The position numbers and the translations under genes were made by a program. Of a stretch of DNA of 64,000 nt, positions 1-9,159 are shown one piece after another. Source of the DNA: Copromyces sp. CBS 386.78 (taxonomy: Eukaryota; Ascomycota; Sordariomycetes; Sordariales; Sordariaceae); the NCBI GenBank assembly GCA_030685235.1, contig MU839083.1, positions 558,001 through 622,000 on the forward strand. Direction: 5' to 3'. Position 1 is the first letter of the stretch. Each line of letters opens with the position of its first letter. The notes beneath the pieces are model-generated. The model was not told the DNA's origin, searched no databases, and saw nothing but the letters and a program-made list of their open reading frames with translations.

Positions 1-1820
1 TACTACGACCAATACAACCGGGCGGTACAGTAGTCTATAAGATATTTACAACTATACTTAACTTCCCCCAGCAATTTACCGACAATTCTAACTTTCCTAG
101 CAATTAGCTACCCGCTTCCCGTACTAGCAATTCTAAGGCAATTCACTATGCTAATAAGCCGATAAAACATTACTAACCACTGTAAATACTTTTCACCTTC
201 CTATTTTTCAACTCAATTAATACTAATACTAATAATACCATATCTTTTATTACTATATTATTATCGCGCAATACCAAGAATCATCTGGAATCTTTGATAT
301 CTATTAATTTCAAGAACCGCGTATTAGAGCGCATATCGCTAAAACCCTGTAATAGCATACATAGAAATTCACCAAATAAACTATATATCTTTATCGGGCT
401 TTCTAACGGATATGAAAGCTGAATTATCTATAAAGGTAATTTCTAGTTTAAAACCTACTTATAAATTTTGAAATTGATAATCCTAGAGCTTAATAATCCG
501 TCTTCGCTAATTATTACGCTTAAGGGCATTCCGGTAATAGAAGTTACTAAATCCTTTTATTTAATATTAGCGAATAGACTCAATTTCTCGTATAAAATAT
601 AGTACACAGCTAATACAATGCCTAACTTTCTATTAGTACGGTACCGTAGGGCTTATTCTAAACGTCTTATCCCTTTTACTATAGAAGGTTTAAATTATAC
701 AGCCAGCTTTAAACTTTAATTATACGTCTAAACGATCTAACGTTATACAAACTAATACCCGTATAGTCGGCATCGTACCAGCTTTAAGCCTAACTTCAAG
801 CCTAGCTTCAAACCATATAGGGAATGTCCGGTATATCGGCACCTACTAAGAACTAATTATTAACCTTACTAAAATAAACGGGAATAGGGCAGGCTTAACT
901 TATAATCGCTATAGTATAAAGGCCGAAAAGATATTTCTATACTCTAGGGTATAAAAATATATCTAAAATATATTTAAAAGAGAATTATAAAGACTAAGTA
1001 GTTTCTATAATTGTAAAGTTAAATTGTAATTAAATATATATTAGACAATTTATTAAATATCGATTAATTTTAAATTAAAAAGTGCTATAGGGACTTCGAA
1101 TAGGCAGGAATTTAAATTCCTAAATTTAATAATAAATATAAGGAGATAAAGTAAAATAAGATACTTAGAATTTAGATTAAATATAGTATCTTATAGCAAA
1201 ACTCAAAACCGGAAGATAATTAGAAGAAAAAGGCGGGAAGAGTCAATTCAAAATACACCTACAATATAAATTAAAATTAAAAAGTTCGGTAGTAAAGGAC
1301 TATAATATACTATAAATATAATAAATAAAAGCTATTTAAATCTTACAATTTATAAAAGTAATATTTAGTACCTATTAATAAATTTAATAAATATACCCCT
1401 AGAAATCTAGAACCTAATCTTCTATAATATAATTATAATCTTACCAATTATATAGCCCTAAAATCGTATTAAGAAGCAATTTATAATATTTTATACGCGC
1501 TTTATAATAACGCAACCGTAAAAGAGACTATATACTTTTATTAAAATATATAAATAAATATTGTAAAATTATAGAACTATTTAATTATTTAAAATATAAA
1601 GGAGAAAGGGAAAATATTTAAATTAATAACTTCGCTTCGTAACTTATATATAAGTCGGAGTTAATTAAAATTATAAACGAAAGAGTAGTTAGGAAATGTT
1701 AAAATGTAAAAACGTAAAGATATAAAAAACGAAAAAACGTAAGGATAGGAAAAATATAAATTATAAAATATTTATATAAAAAGAAAGAAGGAAATTATAA
1801 AGGGAAGTAATATATTAGAG
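1..1820. repeat. AT-rich, RIP-degraded repeat block
   Basis: No open frame of useful length on either strand. The sequence is dominated by TA, AAT and TTA steps, with few C or G outside CG-containing words. A faint Lys/Phe/Arg-rich stretch around 780-960 could be a retroelement gag remnant, but no zinc-knuckle can be read with confidence. The block ends sharply near 1,820-1,830, where normal base composition begins. Reading it as RIP-mutated transposon DNA rests on composition and on comparison with the recognisable elements further right; no specific family is identified. Confidence 0.75.
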
Positions 1821-1824
1821 AAGG

Positions 1825-2485
1825 TTAGGGCCGGCGAACCGGGGGGTATAGTAGTACGCTAGGACCCCGCCGTCTTTCTAAACTATAGTAACAAAAAGAA
1901 ATTAGGGAATACGACGGGCTAGAAGATATAAGGGCGCAAACCTCCTTATCTTTATCTAACGAACGATCAAGTATGCCAATAGTCTCATTACAACCAGTTT
2001 TATATAACGCGTTGTCCTTTGCGTTGAAGTTCTTCGAATGAGGGATATGGAGGTTCATCCGACTGGTGTGATGGTGTGGCCTCCATCATCGTAGAGGTAG
2101 CAAGGCGAAGGTGGTGATGGGAAGTGGAAATGAGAATGAGAGGTGGCGTAGTACGTTGTGTTCGTAGATGTTGAAGGTGCAATTGAACAGGAATGAAAGA
2201 GATCTGGGGGAAGTTGTTAGAATCGGGTGGCATAATCTCTGGCAACCCGGCACAGAGACTAGGACCAGGAACGATGCATGTGTAGGCGGGTATTGTGCAG
2301 TAGCGAAAGCTTAGCGGGAAATGTGACAGGGGTACCTTGACTCCTGCCTACTTGAGCCACCCCTCTTGAGCTTATTGTTAGGTACCTACTTATATCCCAT
2401 GCACCTGCTCCCTTTCCCTCCTTGTGCTTTTCCATTTGCAATCTCTTTCCGCGCCAGCTACCAACTTCCTGTCCCTCGGGTTCCA
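1825..2485. other. transition zone with no supported gene
   Basis: Base composition rises from AT-rich to normal over the first 150 bases. Short minus-strand frames at 2,000-2,245 and 2,259-2,486 have no signal peptide, domain or splice context and are most likely chance. The stretch presumably includes the upstream region of the plus-strand gene starting at 2,486. A 16-bp word, CTCCTGCCTACTTGAG at 2,341, recurs inverted near 14,165 and with one change near 6,038. Confidence 0.5.
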
Positions 2486-3604
2486 ATGGAATCCCCTTCC
2501 CAACCAGACCTCACAACACGTGCATTCAACACAAGAACAACAATGGAAACTTCCACAGAGGCAACTCCCCAACCAAGCGAGTCGTACGAAGAGCTTGAAA
2601 GCCCGTACTTGCCGCCCCATGTTAGCCTCTCTCCAGAAGTTGATCGACTGGTTTGGGAGTTCAAAGGCACGTTTCCCTCGGCAATTTCCGTCATGTCCAA
2701 CGACAGCGGTGCCGAAGGACACCTGGAACCATTCTTCAAACCGGCAGATGCAACCGACGACCAAAACCCCGAAAACACCAGCACCGGCACCTACCACCCC
2801 ATTGCCCTCCTCCCCATGACCGACCCACCCGCGTCCTTAATGACCGTAGCCTCCGTAGACCTCGACAGCTGGGAACAGAACTGGGTAGAGTCGCACGAAT
2901 GGCACAGCGAAATACACGGCGAATTTGTAACCTACGGCGATCTCGACGACGACATCCGGCCGTGGCTAGATGACCCAAAGGAGGAGGATCCTTATAACTG
3001 GGAAGCAGATTCTGATACGGAGTTTCTAATTAAGTGCTGCGGGGAGGATCGGCCGGTGCGCACGTGGGGAAGGAGGTTGAAGGTTACGCCAAGAGGTGCA
3101 GGGGGATTTGTTACAATTGGGGATTATGTTTGTGGTGAGTTTTTTGTGTTTGCCTTTTGCTTCTTGGCCGTTTAATCACCTCCCTGTCATGTCCTGGATC
3201 TTTGCTAACGATGCGTCACCTCAGCTGTCCATACTTGGCTTATGAGTATGCGCGACGACGTTTTGAAAGCTAGGGGCGTTAGACAGTACGATCAATGCGA
3301 CGCATCGCATCCGGAATTCGAGTGGATGGTAACTTTTTACGACGATGAGCCAGCACATTGGTTGGTAGAGAAGACGGAATGGGTCCGCAACCATTGCCCG
3401 CTCAGTCAAGATAGCATTGATGCGGCTAACGCGATGCTGCGTTCATTGGGAAGTAGTGGTGATGTGGTGAATGTGGTGAACGTGCCCGTTGGAGGGATGG
3501 GTATTCGTATTAACCCTGGAGGCGAGGGACAGGAGGAGACAACCGAAGGACAAGAGGAACGGGAAACTGAGTTAGAGGGAAAGGGGAAGAAAATCGAAGG
3601 ATAA
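2486..3604 (+). CDS. hypothetical acidic protein, two exons
   Basis: Two exons, 2,486-3,134 and 3,225-3,604, joined by a 90-bp phase-1 intron with GTGAGT donor, GCTAAC branch site and CAG acceptor. They give an intact protein of 342 residues. The joint reads DYVC-AVHTWLMSMRDD, so the second exon clearly continues the first. The middle is acidic and Trp-rich (around WEQNWVESHEW and WLDDPKEEDPYNWEAD); the C-terminal third is a Glu/Gly/Lys-rich low-complexity tail. No signal peptide or membrane segment is seen from the chosen ATG, which has a good context (CCAATGG). An upstream in-frame ATG at 2,366 would add a hydrophobic 40-residue leader and cannot be excluded. I do not recognise the family; the TVHxWLMxMR core resembles uncharacterised proteins common in Pezizomycotina. 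It is the only gene in the window free of RIP-type stops, and it converges on the pseudogene ending at 3,945. Confidence 0.72.
3135..3224 (+). other. spliceosomal intron of the hypothetical gene
   Basis: The donor is GTGAGT, the branch point is GCTAAC about 20 bases before the acceptor, and the acceptor is CAG. Removing these 90 bases joins two open frames in phase 1 with no stop. Reading through instead ends in a stop at about 3,175. Confidence 0.8.
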
Positions 3605-3944
3605 GTGGAAGTGGAAGACGAGGACAAGGACACGGAAAAAGGACAAAGGAAAATGGTATTGACCGAGGAGGAACCTGAATTTCAAGGGCAATAAGAAATG
3701 AGTAGGGGGCACTAGGAGGTGTGTGATATCGATGCAGCTAGTGGCAGGAGAAGGTGGTAAAACCCATATAGCAGAATTTCAAATCTTGTCTTACACAGGA
3801 AGGTAGTTCGCAGATTGGAGTAGAAGTACATGAGATCCTTTGTATTCACAATGTCCAGAAATGGGATATCACACAATGTTCCTGATCCTCCACATCACAC
3901 CACTACCTTTCCGCTACCCAACTACCACGGTGACTTCTCTTCCT
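3605..3944. other. intergenic stretch between convergent genes
   Basis: This 340-base gap separates the stop of the plus-strand gene (3,604) from the end of the minus-strand LysM/CFEM pseudogene (3,945). Composition is normal. No open frame or structured RNA is visible; it presumably holds the 3' ends of both transcripts. Confidence 0.5.
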
Positions 3945-5696
3945 TTAAATAGCGGTTGTAGACGTATAATATGAACTTCCGTACGCAATTACACTCGAAG
4001 TAACTGCCGTCCCACATGCGCTATTTGAATAATTTCTCAGGCCGTATCCAAAGTTGGTATTCTTGCACAAACAAGACGGCGCGGGACTAGCGCAACCAAG
4101 AGCAGAATACTGAGCCACTATGTTGTTGAAGTATATCTGACCGTAAGAGGGTAGAGCAGCTAAGCCGGTGGTAGTGGTAGTGTGGGTAGTAAAAGTTGTA
4201 GAATAATATGCGCTTCCGAAAGAGATTACCGTGCTGCTAATAGTAGTTCTACAGGCTCCGTTTGAGCAATCGCGAATGCCGTTCTGGAAGTTGACGTTGT
4301 TGCAGAGACAATAGCTATCTAGAGCGGCACATCCTAGCGTGGAATATTGGGCAAGTATGTTCTTGAAGCACGTTTGGCTACACGAAGGCAAAGCGGTCAG
4401 ACCGGGGATTGTAGTGCTGGGAGGTTTTGTGGTAGTTGTAGTTGCCGCAGTGCTTGATTTGGATGGTGTGGTTGAGCTTCCTGTTTTGGTAGCGGAATTA
4501 GAGGTTGTGGTCTTTAAGCTGCTTGTGGATAATGATTTGGTCGTAGTATTAGTTGTGGCGGTTGATGTTGAAGCTTTTGAGGTTGAGGCGGTTATGGGAT
4601 TGCTCGTTCTAATGGTGGCTGTGGAAGATGAGGTTGTGGAAGAGGTTGGTTGGCGGTTATAGTTCCCTAATTGGCATTTGCCGTATGCGCAAAAGTCAGG
4701 GCTAGTTCCGCATTTCCCAGCTGTATTGTAATAATCTCCCTATATACCCGTACAGGACCTAAAGCTGTAGTCTCGGCCATATGTACCGTCTGTGCTATAG
4801 ATAGCATCGCCTATATATGCACCTTCGTAGCATGTTCTCTATGCATAGTCTTCTCTGATGTTAGGAGATAGCGTTAGATTATACTTTATTAGATGGAGGT
4901 AAGTAAAGGTAGTGTTTATGATTGACAAGGACTTACGCAGAGTCGCCGCATCTCCAAGTTAGTGTATTGCAATATTGACGCCTAGTGCCGAGATAAGTAG
5001 CATTTTTGTGAGGAGGACCGTAGAGACCGTTATAAGTTTTGATGGGTTCGATAATTACGGTATGCAAGCGGAGGTTATTAGTTTGTAGATGAAACGGCAA
5101 TCCCAAGTTTGTGTCTTTTACTTATACCCTTGAACGTAATACTCGGTATCGGCTTCAATGTTGCCGTAGTTACGATCTAGCCTTGGATTCAACCCGAATA
5201 ATGTGTTGATATTGATCCTATTTTTCGTAGCAAGTGCGGTGTACGTGTAGTAGTTGATCTCTATGCCTTCCGTGCTGTCGGTATTTCGATAGTTGATCTT
5301 ACCCGGCTGGGGGTTTTTGTTGATGAGGGGGTTGATGGTGACTGGTACTAGCGCGGCGGAGGTAGAAGTTGCCGTCGCGGGTAGGGAGCTGGAAATATTG
5401 GTATTTGTAGTGGTTGTAGAATTGAGAGCAGTATTGGTGTCGGATAGGTCTCGTTTCTCAAATTGACCCGGTTCCTAGTATATAGGCTGATACTCGCTTT
5501 CCTTTGTACAAACTGTGCTTGTAAGATAGAAGAGCGCAACGAGATAGAATGCAAGGCGCTGGGGCCATGCGCTTCTGTGGGGTAGCTGTATGTTGGAGGT
5601 ACCTCTAGGTAGAGGTAGGTAGGCAAGAGTCTGGTTTTTTGGTGGATGAGATGTCGGGTGGGAAGTGGAAGGTTTGAGCGAGGGCGACATGGACAA
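3945..5696 (-). pseudogene. LysM / chitin-binding type 1 / double-CFEM secreted protein, RIP-damaged
   Basis: Read leftward from about 5,696. A hydrophobic leader (RLAFYLVALFYLTSTVC) is followed by a Lys-Arg site, then a LysM domain (YYTYTALATKNRIN..LFGLNPRLDRNYGNI) near 5,110-5,260. Next comes an exon ending in WRCGDSA with a GTAAGT donor at about 4,936. After the intron is a degenerate hevein-type chitin-binding domain (KCGTSPDFCAYGKCQLG) near 4,670-4,800, then a 75-residue Ser/Thr linker, then two CFEM-like domains (first PSCSQTC..GCAALDSYCLC at about 4,390-4,240; second, with its Cys changed, at 4,165-3,960). In-frame stops occur at about 5,478 and 4,770 (W or Q codons changed to TAG) and around 4,835. 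Many framework Cys are now Tyr (GDYY, YGQIY, RNYSN). Related intact proteins bind chitin and sit at the wall or outside the cell. The start codon is uncertain. The neighbouring chitinase and GH55 remnants fit a wall-related cluster. Confidence 0.78.
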
Positions 5697-6525
5697 CCAG
5701 CTCCAAGAATGGGCGGCGACGACAAGGCAGTTATTGTTTGGAAGGAGAGTATTGGCCTGTTTACTGGCATGAATACACCGAGCGAGAAGGCTTCCTCTCC
5801 GGTGCCTATCTCGAGAATTTGATGTTTTCCCGTAGTGGAACAGAACGCGTACCTACCTGTGTTATCTCGGGCAAGTCCATTGTGTTCATCCCGTCCGTTG
5901 TTCCCTCCATCATTTCCGGGCAATGTGACATCCTGCTTCAATTTTTATGTGATAGGATTCGAAAACGTCCCCGCTAGCTTCGCGAGTGCGACTTCCAACC
6001 AACAGAGCGGCAAAAATCGTGATGCGGCTTACAAGCTCAAATAGGCAGGAGCTATGTATGAAGGGTCAGTTAGCCTTGTCGAGTCGGCCGGATTTTGCCG
6101 AACGTTAAGCTTCTGACATATGCACTTTCCCGGGCGGTCCGCATCTCCGTGAGTCCGTGCCGCCCGCGGCATCGCGTAGTGGGGCAAGTGGGGACCTGAC
6201 TGGATTGTACCGGTCTTGACCGCTGTACCATAGGGGGTTAAAAGCTTGGTCGGCGCCTCTTTTTTCTTAGCTTGCAACCTCCAGGGATTAATTTCTTCTG
6301 CAACCTCACGTTCTAGACCTAGGGACGGAATCTGAATAACATGATCGCTTCCCATTTTTTTCTTCATTCATAATAGCAAGCACCCGCAGCTGCACTCCAT
6401 TCTCATCCTGGATCTCAATTTCCTTCTGCAGCGCACACAGTACACAATGCTGAAAGTCTACATAGGGGTCCGTTTCCCGCGTAAAGTCATTTGAAAAGTT
6501 GCATCCAGTCCCCATCACCACCAAC
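5697..6525. other. divergent intergenic region, no gene recognised
   Basis: Base composition is near normal or GC-rich, without the TA excess of RIP DNA. Short frames on both strands (for example 5,738-5,977 +, 6,029-6,367 -) show no domain. It may have carried the upstream region of the minus-strand LysM gene and of genes to the right. A variant of the dispersed 16-bp word (CTCAAATAGGCAGGAG) lies at about 6,038. Confidence 0.45.
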
Positions 6526-6726
6526 ATGAACCTTTCCATCCTTGCCATCATGAATATTTGCATGGCCATCTCCCAAGGTAGGTACCAAAGTACCATATCT
6601 TTTAATTTTAAGCTTCAGTTATCTCTAGGCTATGCAACACTCTCCATTCTACACATGGACGAATCGAATAACAACATTGACGGCGAACCACGAGTCCAAG
6701 ACAAAGAGCAACGGCAACACAATTAG
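6526..6726 (+). CDS. possible short secreted peptide, uncertain
   Basis: The ATG at 6,526 opens a short frame with a hydrophobic start (MNLSILAIMNICMAISQ) that could be a signal peptide, and ends at TAG 6,724-6,726. A 51-base GTAGGT..CTCTAG segment inside it (about 6,575-6,625) could be an intron; its length is a multiple of three, so the frame is open whether or not it is removed. The remaining hydrophilic tail (HMDESNNNIDGEPRVQDKEQ) has no Cys and no known domain. It could be the first exon of the damaged chitinase gene, a small secreted protein, or chance. I cannot tell which. Confidence 0.25.
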   Translation: MNLSILAIMNICMAISQGRYQSTISFNFKLQLSLGYATLSILHMDESNNNIDGEPRVQDKEQRQHN

Positions 6727-7674
6727 ATACTATTTACAAACAACAGCCCTAGAAGTGCAGTGGTGGTGGACTTCGCCAATGCCCATCTACCGTACTCCTT
6801 ATCCCATATGTTTCCATGCGCTTCTCTTTCAGAGACGACCTATGTGGGACGTTGACCGGCATGGCCGCGGCTGCTCGGTGGAAGAACGTGCTTCAGATGG
6901 GGAACAGTGGTATTGTTTAATCTTACCTAGGCACCCGTCGCAAGTACAGCGGTGGCGAGTAACTACTGTACTTACCTTTCGCAGAGTTCCCATGGTTGAC
7001 AAGCATCTAGGATACTTACCTACATTTCGTCTTGTTCTCGGCCAGTGCTCAAAATGTGGTCGAGTCCGGCGGATGTTACAGTCATTCGCAGCAAGAACAA
7101 TCCAGACTCTCGCCAGTCCTCAGGCTAATGACGCTTGTCCGGGCTCATGGGGTGATTAACATGAGAAGCGGAAAATGGAACCGAAATCTTCATTCTAAGG
7201 GTCGTAAATTCCGCGAGTGTTCCCCGAGTTATACCTCACCGAGTGGTGCTGAATACACCTTCCTTATACAGCCTAGGCCGCTTTCTCTCCTATACGAGAT
7301 GTTTGGTCAATCTGTCTCTACCTAGCCAAGCTGAAGAGCATTGGTGGATCTAGTGATTAGTAAAGACATACTCAGAAACCTAGAGGTAGTTTTGGTACAT
7401 GTCGAGTTGCTCAAGTATAACCCATGCCTACCTCTAGGTGCTGTTACCTGAGAAGTTCAAGCTTTGTTTATGCCAGTTCTTTTATCTTGTTGTTACAGAT
7501 TGGGCTACACTCAGGAGATGGCCGTCTTGCAGCTTCTCGCGCTTTTTGCGCAGATTTTTTGTATATTCTCTCCCTAAGTGGTAGTGGCTCAGTACCTCCA
7601 AGACTACACCCCGGATACCACTAAGCCTGGATATTATTTTTAGTTAGTTAACCCCTTCACCTCTATTTTTTTCA
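6727..7674. other. no supported gene; possible upstream part of the chitinase remnant
   Basis: The stretch lies between a possible signal-peptide exon and the recognisable chitinase tail. I looked for the GH18 DxxDxDxE active-site motif on the plus strand and did not find it. Open frames (6,632-7,159, 7,032-7,325, 7,424-7,624) carry no domain. Either the GH18 catalytic part was lost, or it is too altered to read by eye. Confidence 0.4.
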
Positions 7675-8703
7675 GACTTGTCCAGATTGCGAACTTCAAC
7701 GAAGCAAGGCTCCTCGGATTCTCATGCCCTGGCGGCTGATTTATGTGTTGGATGTTTGCCATTGCTAACCTCATGGTTACTTGTATAGCCGGCCGATTTT
7801 AAGCGTACTATTTTTCGATGTTGTTAACACTCAACCCTATACGGTGGTCCTGATCTACAATTGTCACTATATGGTGGAGATCTGTAAGAATGCTGAAAAC
7901 TTTGCGGCCATACTACGAGGGTAAAACCTACATCCCGTTAGCGGTCTTCCAAATGATGTGTACGGCTTCGATTTTGATATAGGTGAATGGGAGAAGGGGC
8001 TTCAATAGCCGTTATTTTACTAGGATGCTCGCCGCGACGAGTTATGTCCCAGGTCTTGGAAAGATATTCATTCCTGTCCGGAAATTGATTAAAAGAAGCT
8101 TTGGCGAAATGATGGCGAGTGGTTCACAATTGTAAAAGAGCTAAACATAGTTATGAACGAATTCGTAAATAAGAAAGATGTAAATAGAAATGTGATTTCT
8201 TATAGCAAAATTAGATATAGTTGTGATGAGTTTCCACCGGCTATATGGTATGTACAACTTCCTCCCGCTCTTCAAGACTAGTGATTCTGACACCTTCCTA
8301 TAGGGTTGAGGGTGGCAGTGGCGCCTCGTATAATAACCCTGCCGAAACCTGGTGTGCCGCGATTTTATGTAATGGGAACTAAGGTGTGAAGCAAATCATT
8401 AAAGCGGAACAAGATTGTGAGACCTATTTCTACCTTTTCGCTTATTCACCTCAAAATTTTCCTACCACATACCTTTAGAATACTTCAACCTGTTGCTGAC
8501 ATCTTCGATTGGTAGGGCAGGCAACGGCTCACGGATTACTTCGAAATGAGTTCAAACGTTTAGCCAAAGCCTTGCAACTTGCTGCCTATAAGAACAACGT
8601 GAAGAGAGCAATCTTCCTGTTTAAATTCCGACCCGAAAATGGAGGAGTTGATGGAATAGTTGCCCGTATCTTTACTTATAAGGATTATGGCACGCCTATT
8701 TAG
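7675..8703 (+). pseudogene. class V (GH18-type) chitinase C-terminal region, RIP-damaged
   Basis: One plus-strand frame carries the accessory region found downstream of the catalytic domain in fungal class V chitinases. In order: VNTQPYTVVLIYNC (about 7,825), LPNDVYGFDFDIGEWEKG, CPRSWKDIHSCPEID (about 8,050), LWRNDGEWFT, then KIRYSCDEFPPA (about 8,205-8,240). A second stretch follows: EGGSGASYNNPAETWCAAI with an AEQDCE block (8,306-8,430), GQATAHGLLRNEFKRLAKAL (8,513), and FLFKFRPENGGVDGIVARIFTY ending at TAG 8,701. In-frame TAG/TAA codons sit where Gln or Trp are expected. Frame is lost between 8,270 and 8,300. Intact relatives are secreted chitin hydrolases. The assignment rests on remembered family motifs, the CDEFPPA block being the most telling. 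No catalytic domain was found, so this is at best a fragment. Confidence 0.68.
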
Positions 8704-9159
8704 ACTTAAACCTATACCAGGTTGGTGAATTAGGCGAAACGCTCATTAGAAGCCAACCACACTTCTCTTTTTCGCCGATCCTTTATGCCTGCCGAGCGTG
8801 ACGAGTACCTCCAAGCGGGCATGGCGTACGAATATGTGGTGCGCGCCAATTTGAGTTATGTAGAGGTAAGTTGACCGGCGATACGATCTATATCTACTTA
8901 ATTTAGCCGTTAATACGAGTCAATTGATTATTAATACTTTTAGGTTGCCGAATTTGATTTGTTAGGTTAAACGATGCCTGGTATGTCGAGTGTGAAAAGC
9001 TTTACAAGCTGGGGCTAAGAGCTTGTAGTGATTAGAGAATAAGTAATACGGGATTAAAACGTGACGCTTCTCAGGACGCTACCACAAAAAATCGCTCCTC
9101 GGCGTCGGAATGTTCTTGAGTATTACGTTATACTATTGTTCAAATGATCGATAGTTAAA
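8704..9159. other. gap between chitinase and GH55 remnants
   Basis: A short frame (AERDEYLQAGMAYEYVVRANLSYVEV, about 8,787-8,865) is followed by a GTAAGT donor-like site and a TTTTAG acceptor-like site at about 8,943. It may be the end of the chitinase gene or a first exon of the GH55 gene. The signal peptide expected of a GH55 enzyme was not identified; a weak hydrophobic start at about 9,111 is possible. Confidence 0.35.

Noticed and set aside
5348..5977. Frames on both strands near the start of the LysM gene (197 residues -, 79 residues +)
   Set aside because: The LysM gene frame itself passes through 5,110-5,600 in another register; these frames show no domain.
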